The position numbers and the translations under genes were made by a program. A DNA stretch of 64,000 bases, from assembly GCA_002502855.1 (NCBI GenBank), contig DAQK01000033.1, forward strand, positions 32,679 to 96,678. Direction: 5' to 3'. Shown here piece by piece: positions 18,979 to 28,200 of this stretch. The stretch comes from Methanobacterium sp. UBA279 (GTDB taxonomy: Archaea > Methanobacteriota > Methanobacteria > Methanobacteriales > Methanobacteriaceae). Numbering within the stretch: the stretch's first letter is position 1; each line of letters opens with the position of its first letter. The notes under the pieces are model-generated. The model was given only the letters and a program-made list of their open reading frames with translations. It did not search any database and was not told the DNA's origin.

Positions 18979-21900
18979 TTACTTTTTTATAAGGTTCCTG
19001 ATATCGTTTTCGAAATACCCAATACCGACAAGACACATCAGAAGAATTACTCCTATTATGGCCACTACGGGCATATTGGATTGCCCCGAACTCTGGTTGC
19101 TCACTTCTGATATTTCGTGAACGTTCTGGCTGTTACTGTCTGATGACTGCCCGGCCCCTGAGACTGCATTGGCTGTGCTGGCTTCACCAGGTGCAGCTTG
19201 AGTGGTACTTCCCTGTGTTGATTGACTTCCCTGGTTGGGATCGGTAGTCTGTCCCGGACTTCCTTGAACACCTATGGATATACCAGTAGCTCCTTCTAAG
19301 ATATTGGCAAATTGCTGGATCTGTGCACTGCTTAAGGATGATCCCACTATCATGTAGTTGTTGAAATCCATGTTGGTACAGGTGTGGTGGCAGCAGGATA
19401 CTCCGTATTTATTTACCAGGTTTATGTATTTGTCCTTCAGAGAGTTTAGAAGTGCTTCATCTGCCTTCCAGATGCCTCTTCTAGCAGCTTCGGTAACCCA
19501 TCCCATCATACTCTGGGTGGCGAAGGCCTGGTAATCTTCTCTCCCGGAAAACTTGGGATCCAGAAAATTTCGAGCAACCAGGGTCCACATCGTATCACTC
19601 ACACTACCGGTGGTAACATCCATGGCAAAGAGGTTCTTGTATTTTTCCGCGTATTCCATCCACCCACTGGGTGTGTTTAACAGGGCATCCCTGTAAGCAG
19701 GGTTTAAAAGTTGAGATTGTATTTCCAGTTTCATTTCCTCCTGGGTTGTCCTGGTCACCACTTTATTTTTGTTCCTGATATCTACCAGCATATCATCGGG
19801 ATTACCTCCCAGACCTCGAGATGCCAGTAACATTCCACCGTACCAGTCGTAGTAGTCATCCGTATCCAGCAGTCTCCAGGTACTGTCTATATTCTGAGTT
19901 ATCATGTCGGCGCTTCCCAGCAGATACTGGAAAGTATCTCTGTTTTGTTCAATGTTGACTCCGTTGGGTGTGGATTTCCATGCGTAGGATACTCTGGATG
20001 TGTAGACACTGACCAGTTCGGTGGTGGTCTTCCATTTACTGGTGTTCGGTAGTAGATTTGATACTCCGGTACCTTCCAGCACCATTCCGGGTAGGCCGAA
20101 GACACGGTCCAGGGATGGATGTTCTTTGAAGTGTTTTTTAACGTAGTTCTGTTTGATAGTTTCACCGGGAGCTTCAGCCGCTAATTTAACCGCGTTGTTC
20201 ATCAGGTTGATCCACATCTCGTTACCAGTAACTGCGGTGGTGAAGACATCTACTCTAGGCCTTTGAATGGTTTTGCCGTTGATAGTGATGGTCAGATTCT
20301 TTAGTGGAATTAGGATGGATTTAGGTTTGACATCTCCATTGGTATCCCAATCTGGCATAACACCCAAGAGATACATGAATTTGGCTATGGCTATGGCATC
20401 GGTTCGAAGTAGCTCGGTACCCCACATCACCATACCCACTGTTTCCGGGAATTTACCATGTTTTAAGTAGTGCTCGGTTAATAACTGGTCAACCACTTTC
20501 TTGGCTGTTTCCCAGGCAGCTTTAGTGGGCATTTTTTTGGGATTGGAAGCGTAGAAGTTCATACCGGTGGGAAGGACATCTGCATAAGAGGGGTCTCCTG
20601 CCAGTCCAGGACTAACGAACCCACCACTAAGTGCATCTAAGAGGTTCTTCCATTCCTGATTATCCCTGATCTTGGCGATGATCTTTTTACAGTACTTGAG
20701 GTCATTTAATAGGTCGGTATTTTTAACTCCTAAACTGTTTGGGTCTTTTCCATTTGCTATCTGCCTGATGTAGGTCCTGATCTTTTTATCTATTGCTTCT
20801 AGTTCATCCTCGTATTTCGGGTTCTTCTGCATATCGTAGTATCCCAGATTTATCTTTGGATATAGTACTGCTTTCATATGGTCTGTGATGCTGGTCATGG
20901 ACGAGGAAATGGTGAACACCTCTTCTACCAGTTCTTCACCTGTTAAGACCTTGCCCAGGCTGTGTAAACCAAGGGGTATGATGTCGTCTTCGATTTCATG
21001 TAATTTTTCATGGATTTCTAAGAGCCATTTACTTAATGTCTGTCCTTTCTGTTGAGCGGGTAGTCCTAACTCCTTTGCTTTAGATTTGATTTGTTTTTCC
21101 AGTGCAGGTAGTATCTGATTGTTCCCCACATTCTTCGCATTTTCATACTGGTGAATCAGGTCATGGATAACGATTAAATCGCCGTATAAACCTGATCTTA
21201 CCATGGCTGGTGTCATATGGTCGATTATAAGTGCACCGGCTCTGTCCTTAGCCACCATACCCTCTCCAGGATTGGAAACTATGTAAGGGTTGATGTTGGG
21301 TATGTTTGCCAGTTGGAAGGGCCAGTCATCCTCCTGCAGTCCCACGTTTCTTCCAGGTAACCATTCCAGGGTTCCATGGGTTCCCATGTGTATCATGGCG
21401 TTGGCACCATAGACATTCTCCAACCATTTATAGAAACCTATGTACTGGTGGTGGGGAGGCAGGTAAGGATCGTGGTAATTTTCCACTTCCTCCCAGCCCC
21501 TGCTGGGCTGTACCGTGATGAACACGTTACCGAACATCATGCCGGGGATAACCAGGGATCCATTGTAGGTCATAATATCTCCAACAGCAGGACCCCATTT
21601 TTTTATCACCTGCTCTTGCAGTGCTTTTGGTAGTTGACTGAACCATTTACTGTATGTTGTTGCATCTACCAGTTGCTTATTGGCTTTAAGAGTTACCAGA
21701 TTCTTCTTCACGTATTGGTTTAGAAGATTCTGTGCCCAGGTACCTTTATTAGCAAATTCTGCTACTTGGGTGTACAGTTCCTTTGCTGTGGGGATTTTCC
21801 CGGTTCCAACGTTGTAGCCCTGTTCTTTTAGTTTCACCAGGAGATCATGGACACTCTGGAAAACATCCAGGTATGAGGCTTTTATCTCTGCTTTTCCCGG

Positions 21901-23607
21901 TGGGTAACTGTAGAGAATTATGGCTATTTTTTTGTTTTTATTGGGTAATTCTTTGAGTTTCGCCCACTTATTGGTTAAAGAGACTAATTTTTTAATTCCC
22001 GCATTTAAAGCATGTTCTTTGTCTTTTTTATCGGTGTAAGATATGACGATTGGGCTTGAAACACCTTCAAAGTAGGGGAATGTCACGGCAAATGTCCATT
22101 CGTACTGAGCTCCCAGTGGATTGGTTAAACTGTCTGGGCTTAGGAGCCCGATCCCTTTGATGACCTCCAGGTTGATTCTCTCCAGTTCATCGGTGGCACC
22201 ACCTGCAGAGATGTTCGCGTAGTTTAGCGACCAGGAAAACAGCGAAGTTATGGCCGACACACCCCGGGACATGGGACCGTTTCCGTCTTTACCTAAAACC
22301 AGTTCCTCTAAAAGGGTGCTTGCTGATGGAGTATCGGCATTTTCAAACAGGTTAAATACTGCCCGTCCCTGGCGTTCGTACTCTCTGATGAGTTTATCGA
22401 TGGTTTCCCCACCAGGAGTGTAGCTTACGATTACTATGAAGGGGCTTTTTATTGATTTATGTTTATTGTACCATGTTTCAAACTCCTCATATATGCTGTT
22501 GCGTGTTGGAATCCATTTATTGTATTCTGCTTCCCAGTTTAAGCTACCATAGGCAGTGAATCCTGGCTTCGATTCTATCCATGTTTTTAACTGTTTTTGG
22601 GTAGGAGCTGCCGGTGTGGTTTTGGTAGGATAATCCGGGTGGTACAATCCCCAGCTGGGGGCGGACATAGATGGACCTTTCCCATTTTTAGTGGGATTAG
22701 TAGTTGTCTCCCCTAATAAGTAGTAGATATACTCCACCATGTACTTTAGATTTGTTTGTGTGACTGTTCCAGAAGCTAGTTTATAGTAAGAAGCTATGTA
22801 CGTGTTTTCCAGGGTGTTTTCTGTGTCGCTGGTATCATGACCACCTAAGAGGTGTAATCCATCTCCACCATAAGGATCACTATCAGTGTCGCAGGGATAT
22901 CCGAAGGCACTGGAAATTTTATAGTTTAAATTGGCCGGGCTTTTAAGTAGTTCATCGTACCATGTATCCCACATACCCGAGCCAGGCATGGCCATGTTGA
23001 TGTAGGCGAAGTTCACGTACTTCATGATCCAGTCTTCTGGGTTGGGATCAGTGGCTGTAGAGCTTTGATAAATATTTACATAGATAAGTCTCCGGTTGTT
23101 CAGGTTACGTACTTCCACACCCATGGCTCCATCCGAGCCCAGTATGGCGATATCCGGCATGAAGGTATGATTTAAGACGGCCGTTGGTACGGGTGATCCG
23201 GTGGGTGTTACGCTTGTTGTGAATTTCTTGTAGGTGGAATAGCTGATTTCAACCCGGAACTTGGTGAGCGCTGATATGAAGCTGATATCATATTTTCCCT
23301 GGGAATTGGTGGTTCCAGTGGCAATGGTCGAACCATTAGCCGGGTTTTTTATGGTGATTTTAGCACCTTTAACAGGAATGGCTTTGTTAAGGTTGGTGTA
23401 GGTCCCTGAACTCTCGTTGTAGATTTCTTTCACTGTTCCATATATACGGGGATCAGAATCATCCTGAGCTGCACCTGAGCCATTTGAATCGTTCACTTGC
23501 CGAGTGTTTGTATTTTGTGGATCTGCTGCTGTCACTGCTCCGCATAGTATCAGTGCGAAAATTAAGGTCGTAACTAGTAAAATCGTTTGTTTTCTTATCT
23601 TTTTCAC
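18979..23607 (-). CDS. Secreted, membrane-anchored CobN/HmuS-like chelatase, copy 1
   Basis: About 1540 aa. It has a Sec signal peptide ending near VTAAD, a carboxypeptidase-regulatory-like beta domain (about 53-140), the CobN/ChlH-type chelatase body, a Ser/Gln-rich stalk and a C-terminal membrane helix (about 1510-1530), so it works outside the cell. The chelatase signature HMGTHGTLEWLPG is intact (His740, His744, Glu748), and a Cys/His cluster CCHHTC is at 1405-1410. Cytoplasmic CobN needs CobS/CobT ATPases; none are here, and ATP is not expected outside, which favours a HmuS-like role with the ExbB module. The frame opens at GTG 23607 inside GGAGGTG; the position homologous to cobN2 ATG is ATA at 23596-23598. 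Confidence 0.88.
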   Translation of the reverse strand: MKKIRKQTILLVTTLIFALILCGAVTAADPQNTNTRQVNDSNGSGAAQDDSDPRIYGTVKEIYNESSGTYTNLNKAIPVKGAKITIKNPANGSTIATGTTNSQGKYDISFISALTKFRVEISYSTYKKFTTSVTPTGSPVPTAVLNHTFMPDIAILGSDGAMGVEVRNLNNRRLIYVNIYQSSTATDPNPEDWIMKYVNFAYINMAMPGSGMWDTWYDELLKSPANLNYKISSAFGYPCDTDSDPYGGDGLHLLGGHDTSDTENTLENTYIASYYKLASGTVTQTNLKYMVEYIYYLLGETTTNPTKNGKGPSMSAPSWGLYHPDYPTKTTPAAPTQKQLKTWIESKPGFTAYGSLNWEAEYNKWIPTRNSIYEEFETWYNKHKSIKSPFIVIVSYTPGGETIDKLIREYERQGRAVFNLFENADTPSASTLLEELVLGKDGNGPMSRGVSAITSLFSWSLNYANISAGGATDELERINLEVIKGIGLLSPDSLTNPLGAQYEWTFAVTFPYFEGVSSPIVISYTDKKDKEHALNAGIKKLVSLTNKWAKLKELPNKNKKIAIILYSYPPGKAEIKASYLDVFQSVHDLLVKLKEQGYNVGTGKIPTAKELYTQVAEFANKGTWAQNLLNQYVKKNLVTLKANKQLVDATTYSKWFSQLPKALQEQVIKKWGPAVGDIMTYNGSLVIPGMMFGNVFITVQPSRGWEEVENYHDPYLPPHHQYIGFYKWLENVYGANAMIHMGTHGTLEWLPGRNVGLQEDDWPFQLANIPNINPYIVSNPGEGMVAKDRAGALIIDHMTPAMVRSGLYGDLIVIHDLIHQYENAKNVGNNQILPALEKQIKSKAKELGLPAQQKGQTLSKWLLEIHEKLHEIEDDIIPLGLHSLGKVLTGEELVEEVFTISSSMTSITDHMKAVLYPKINLGYYDMQKNPKYEDELEAIDKKIRTYIRQIANGKDPNSLGVKNTDLLNDLKYCKKIIAKIRDNQEWKNLLDALSGGFVSPGLAGDPSYADVLPTGMNFYASNPKKMPTKAAWETAKKVVDQLLTEHYLKHGKFPETVGMVMWGTELLRTDAIAIAKFMYLLGVMPDWDTNGDVKPKSILIPLKNLTITINGKTIQRPRVDVFTTAVTGNEMWINLMNNAVKLAAEAPGETIKQNYVKKHFKEHPSLDRVFGLPGMVLEGTGVSNLLPNTSKWKTTTELVSVYTSRVSYAWKSTPNGVNIEQNRDTFQYLLGSADMITQNIDSTWRLLDTDDYYDWYGGMLLASRGLGGNPDDMLVDIRNKNKVVTRTTQEEMKLEIQSQLLNPAYRDALLNTPSGWMEYAEKYKNLFAMDVTTGSVSDTMWTLVARNFLDPKFSGREDYQAFATQSMMGWVTEAARRGIWKADEALLNSLKDKYINLVNKYGVSCCHHTCTNMDFNNYMIVGSSLSSAQIQQFANILEGATGISIGVQGSPGQTTDPNQGSQSTQGSTTQAAPGEASTANAVSGAGQSSDSNSQNVHEISEVSNQSSGQSNMPVVAIIGVILLMCLVGIGYFENDIRNLIKK

Positions 23608-23623
23608 CTCCTTATAAATTTTT

Positions 23624-23638
23624 GTATTTCAATAATAC
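23624..23638. promoter_or_regulatory. Weak palindrome upstream of cobN1
   Basis: GTATT and AATAC flank a 5-nt spacer 17 bp upstream of the cobN1 frame. This is a short match to the half-site seen before DUF2162 and cobN2. The rest of 23639-23838 is AT-rich with AAAGTAAAGTA-like words also seen upstream of the MtrA paralogue. Confidence 0.3.
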
Positions 23639-23838
23639 CTGAATAAAAATAAAGTAAAGTAGATATTATATTTTTCTATTTTAGTTTAGAAAAATTAAAG
23701 TGGATATTAACACGATAACAATGGGATGAAAAATCATCCAAATACAACTTCAGAATAAATAAGTGAATACTTGAGTTTTCCCCCTATATTGACTAGAAAT
23801 TTATGCGGAGGGGTATTCAAAAAAAATGAATGTGAAAT

Positions 23839-24435
23839 TTATGTGGGACAGTTCTTTAAAAGAATACGAACGAAATCTTTAAGTTTCTCTTCTATTTTTT
23901 CCTGGTATTCTTCAGTTTCTTCACTTTCTTCCACATGGAAGATCATGGTTTCTTCTTCTACCGCTCCTGGATCGCTTTCTATGCACTCTTTAACTTTTGC
24001 TTGAATTAAATCGGGATCTTCGGTGTCGATCATATTTATAAGCTCCAGTTGTGCCTGGAATCTTTCGATTGCTTCATCGGGTATGTTTTCTATGAAGGGA
24101 ATAGCTCCAGTGGCTCCGATTATCTTCCTCTTTTCCGGGTCAACACCATTTTCATGGAGAGCTACGATGCTCTGGCCGGTGACGTGTCCCTGGACTTCTG
24201 ATCCACATAGAATCAGGAATCGGATGTTGGGGTTGGATATGATGTTGGCCATCATCTTCTCCACACCCAGATTCTCAGTTTTACAGGGTCCGGCAATGGC
24301 CGCCCCAGCATCTATAAGTACATTTTCGATATGGGAAGCCAGTGTTGCCCCTGCCACAGGGCTTTGAGGGTCACCTATCATGTAATCTCCGTTTACCAGT
24401 GGCCATCCTTCTGGTGGTGATTTTTTTTCTACCAT
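23839..24435 (-). CDS. Soluble MtrA paralogue (corrinoid-binding), lacking the C-terminal membrane helix
   Basis: 198 aa, very similar in its first 170 residues to MtrA, the cobamide-carrying subunit of methyl-H4MPT:CoM methyltransferase. The sequence EKKSPPEGWPLVNGDYMIGD and CGSEVQGHVTGQ align without gaps to my recollection of Methanothermobacter MtrA, placing the cobalt-ligating His at residue 84. Canonical MtrA is about 238 aa and ends in a membrane helix; here an acidic helix replaces it and the protein stops, so it is soluble. No other mtr genes are nearby. It lies between the two cobN-like genes, suggesting a corrinoid-related role such as storage, sensing or an accessory methyl carrier. 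RBS GAGGTGAT fixes the start. Confidence 0.88.
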   Translation of the reverse strand: MVEKKSPPEGWPLVNGDYMIGDPQSPVAGATLASHIENVLIDAGAAIAGPCKTENLGVEKMMANIISNPNIRFLILCGSEVQGHVTGQSIVALHENGVDPEKRKIIGATGAIPFIENIPDEAIERFQAQLELINMIDTEDPDLIQAKVKECIESDPGAVEEETMIFHVEESEETEEYQEKIEEKLKDFVRILLKNCPT

Positions 24436-24603
24436 CTTATCACCTCTAAAATTTGGTTTTTTTTCTTCAGGGAGTAGTATTCAACTAAACTTAAGGGGTT
24501 GCTGGAATATAAATTTTTCTACTTTGCTTGATAAAAATTAAAGTAAACTTTAACTTTATATAGTAGAAGAGATAAAAACTAGATTTGAAATTAAATACTA
24601 TTT

Positions 24604-24674
24604 CACCCGGTTTCATAAACCTCCTTAGTTGAAAGATTTACGGGTGTCTGAAGGGATCTGATTAAAGATCCCTT
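24604..24674. promoter_or_regulatory. Two-stem structured element upstream of MtrA paralogue
   Basis: CACCCG (24604-24609) pairs with CGGGTG (24641-24646), and the adjacent perfect hairpin AAGGGATC (24651-24658) pairs with GATCCCTT (24667-24674). It lies in the 844-bp gap between the MtrA paralogue and cobN2. It could be a terminator for cobN2 transcripts or a leader RNA for the MtrA paralogue. I see no cobalamin-riboswitch core. Confidence 0.35.
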
Positions 24675-24904
24675 AATTTCCTCCTCTTTTTCCTGGTTTC
24701 AAATAAGAAAACTTTTCAGATCCATGATAAGTATTAAAAAATAAAGAATTTCAAAAGAAAAGTAATAATACAAATCATATAGAAAGTATTATATATGGGT
24801 AAATCTTAACCTAAAGTGTAGAAGGGAAAGAAGTTAAATCTTTACCAATTTTTTCTCCCTTCATCCAAAACCTGTATATTTGCGGTTTTGTTTTCCATGC
24901 CAAA

Positions 24905-24927
24905 AGGGCATCCTAATTGGATGCCCT
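24905..24927. repeat. Perfect hairpin AGGGCATCC / GGATGCCCT
   Basis: 9-bp arms with a 5-nt loop, a likely factor-independent terminator or processing site downstream of cobN2. The same word AGGGCATCC occurs in another stem at 30153-30201 on the other side of cobN2. Confidence 0.45.
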
Positions 24928-24952
24928 ACCCATTTCCACTATATTATCAACA

Positions 24953-25151
24953 GGCTCTGTAGAAATCATCATCAAAAGTTGATGATGGAATTTTAATGCT
25001 TTGAAATATTCGTGATTATAAGACCGTAAAGATGTTTTAGCACTCTAAATGCATAAATAAGCTTTAATGGATATTGGTTCGACCAAAACACCTATAGATC
25101 ATCTTAGTTGATACTAGCTTATGTACAAATTTATATGTTTTCTACAGAGCC
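24953..25151. mobile_element. 199-bp MITE, copy 1, with 8-bp target duplication
   Basis: Ends are 13-bp inverted repeats GGCTCTGTAGAAA ... TTTCTACAGAGCC. It is flanked by the direct duplication TATCAACA (24945-24952 and 25152-25159). No coding capacity. A second copy (29938-30136) in the same orientation differs by only two substitutions. The terminal sequence and 8-bp duplication resemble IS6-family elements, so an IS6-type transposase elsewhere may move it. It sits just downstream of cobN2. Confidence 0.88.
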
Positions 25152-25279
25152 TATCAACACTATTTTTGGGATTTATAATAGGAATTAACTTATAATTGAG
25201 TTTTTCATACAAAAAGAATCCATTTCTTAATAAAAAAATAAAAAAGGGGAAAAATTTTTTTGTTGCAATTTTAAACTGA

Positions 25280-28200
25280 CTATCTAATCCTTCCTCTGAA
25301 ATAACCAACTGCTACTAAACCTACCAGAAGGATCACACCAATAGTGGCGGCTATGGGCATTCCTGTATTCTGGGATTGGCTCTGCTGACCTACTTCTGTT
25401 ATCTCATGGGTTTTTCCCTGTTCTCCTTCTTCACCTGGTGTGGATGATGTTGAAACTTGCTGTTCTCCAGGTGTTGTACTGGCACTAGATCCAGACTGTT
25501 CAGCCTGTCCTGGTTGACTTTGTTCTCCTGGTTGGCTGGGTGCACTTGGCTGATTAGGAGTTGGAGATGGTGCGAAACCTACATATTGCGTTGAAGCGTA
25601 TACTTGACTTTTGAATTGAGCCAGCATATCTGGGCTGATGTACTTGGTAGCCCATTCCATCATGGCAAGATTACCACAGGTACAGTCACAACAGGCTACA
25701 CCATTGTTAATCACATTTTGAGCCATAATATTAGCTAAATTTTCCGTTACATCACTACTTGGCTTCCAATAGCCTTTTTTAATCAGTCCGAGGAGTTCAG
25801 CAGCCATGGCCTGATATGAATACGGATTGTTTTTATCGAACCATTGTTTAAGACCGAGCTTATTTCTGTCATTGAAAAATACATCGTAGGCTGCTTCCTG
25901 CATGTTTTCACTTACAGATTCTGGCGAAGTAATCCTCCATTTAGTCAAATACCGGATGTACCCTGCAAATATGGCAGCTCCAGGAGCTCCAGCTTGCATC
26001 ATTTTACCAATATATTTTGGATTGCTGTACGTTGATCTTACATCACTCCAGAGAGATTCAGTGAGTGTTTCGAGCTTAGGATTATTCAGGTTTTCCACAT
26101 TCATGACGTACATCAAGGGGTCACGTCCAGAAATATTCCTAATAGTCAATTCTAGGCTTCCATAGTATCCAAAGTAGTCACTGTCCCCAAATAGATCGTT
26201 TTCACTGACTACCCGCCTGAAGACTGCTGCTTCACTTCCGTTTAGGTTTTGTCTAAATAAATCTTCTAAGTGAATGGAGTTTAGTTCAGATCCCTGGAAT
26301 ACGTTTCCAAAAGTACCGATGAAAGCATTAGCTATTTGACCCTCGTTTTCCCATGCACTGTTGGTTAATAAGATGTTTTGCGCTGCATTACTGTGATCAC
26401 CTTCTTCTTGAGAGAATATTCTGCACATAGAGAGTTTTCTTGCATTTTCATCATTGTACCTCTTTGATTTCAAGTACTTGTATAAGTTCTCAGAATTCTG
26501 TTTTACATAGTTTGTTTGAGTGTCACTGGCAGCGGCTGCAAGTCTCACTGCTTTATCAATTAAATCTAAACGACATCGGAACATGCACATATAAAGGGAA
26601 GTGGTAGTAATTACTACATCAATTCTTGGTCTTCCTAAGTTGGAGATTAATTTAACATCTGTGACGATGTTGGGGTTTGATGGATCGGTTACTCTTTCGA
26701 CTCCCAACAAGTAGAATATAGCTGCTTCCATAACTCCCATATCCTGTTGAGTATGGCAGGACCATAGCATAAAGGATATTTTAGTGGGGTATTTACCTGT
26801 CTTTTTCTTGTAGTTATTTATAAGATCCTGTGCAAGTTTAATACCTATATCGGTGGCTTCTTTGGTTGGAACTTTCCTTGGATCGAAAGAATAAAAATTA
26901 GTTCCAGTGGGAAGTACATTAGGATTACTTATAGGATCTCCAGAAAGGCCCGGAGTTATATATTTACCATCTAAAGCCCTTAAAAGGCCATTAATCTCGT
27001 TGGTACAATTGTTGATTTGTGTAGCGTAAAATTTTGCATCATTGAAGTAATTGGTCAGATCGCTTAATGTTTTACCAAGCACTGCTATTTGGGCCTGTTT
27101 TACACTTTTTTTCTCAATCAATATTTTTTTGAGCATCAACTGTACCTGAGCATCCGAAAGATTTTTGGCTTTCATATAATCTCTAAATCCATAACCCAAA
27201 AGGGATTGAACAAGGTTAGTTAGTTCATCGCCTTCAGGAGGTTGCCCAAATACGTGTAGCCCGTAAGGAATGAATTCAGATTGTATTTCCCCTAAATACT
27301 CGTGTAGTTCTCCCAAAAATTCGTCGAAGTTCTTGTCATTGATTGTATTCAGGTTCACACCAAGGTCTTCATTGATTTTAAGGTTTTTGACCATCTGCAG
27401 GATAGTGGTTTTTAACTTCTTTTTGGTGGCTACATCGATGTTGGGCAAATTATATTCATTAATCTTGTCATTAAGAGTGGTTAAATCTCCATAAAGCCCT
27501 GAAACAGTTACAGCTGGAATTAAATGGCTGATCATAACTGCACCCTGACGTCTTTTTGGTAAAAGACCTTCACTACCTTCCACAGTGAAGGGGTAGATTA
27601 CGGGTATGTCTTGACTCACGATAGCTGGCCAGCAGTTATCTCGATCAAGCCCGGGTCCAGTTTTTCCAGGTAGCCATGCCACGGTGCCATGTCTTCCCAT
27701 GTCAATAATGGCATCTGCTTTAAAGTCCTTCTTAAGCCAGAAGTAAAATGCCAGGTACTGGTGGGTTGGTGGGACACTGCCGCTGTGATATAATGCATCC
27801 ATATCCTGGTTGTATCCCCGGGCAGGTTCTGGAGCTAGAATCACATTACCATATTGGATAACAGGTAGAACTAAGTATTTAACACCATTTTTGGTGTAGG
27901 TCATGATGTCTCCTGGAGGTTTACCCCAGATTTTGATTACTTCATTTCTCTTAGCTGCATTGAGTTGATTAAACCACTTAATGTATTTAGACTCGGGGAT
28001 CAAAATTACAGGATTATTTTGAACCAGTTTTGCAATTTCATTAGGAGCCCAGACACCGACATTTAAACCTTGTTTTCTAGTCAACGCTACTAAAGAATCT
28101 TTATCCAGTAATTTACCAGATCCTAAGTTATATTCGTTGTCTTTTAGGGCTTGTAATATAACGCTTAAACTGCTATAAACATCTAAATGTCCAGCTGTTG

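Noticed and set aside
18979..23607. Classical aerobic cobaltochelatase CobN for cobalamin synthesis
   Set aside because: It has a signal peptide and C-terminal anchor, no CobS/CobT nearby, and an ExbB-type neighbourhood, which do not fit a cytoplasmic ATP-driven enzyme.
24436..25279. Cobalamin riboswitch upstream of the MtrA paralogue or downstream of cobN2
   Set aside because: I looked for a B12-box-like core in the structured intergenic DNA and saw only simple hairpins and the MITE.
25114..25308. Short reading frame across the MITE end
   Set aside because: It covers the mobile element and AT-rich flank, has no ribosome-binding site, and the corresponding DNA is repeated at 29938-30136.
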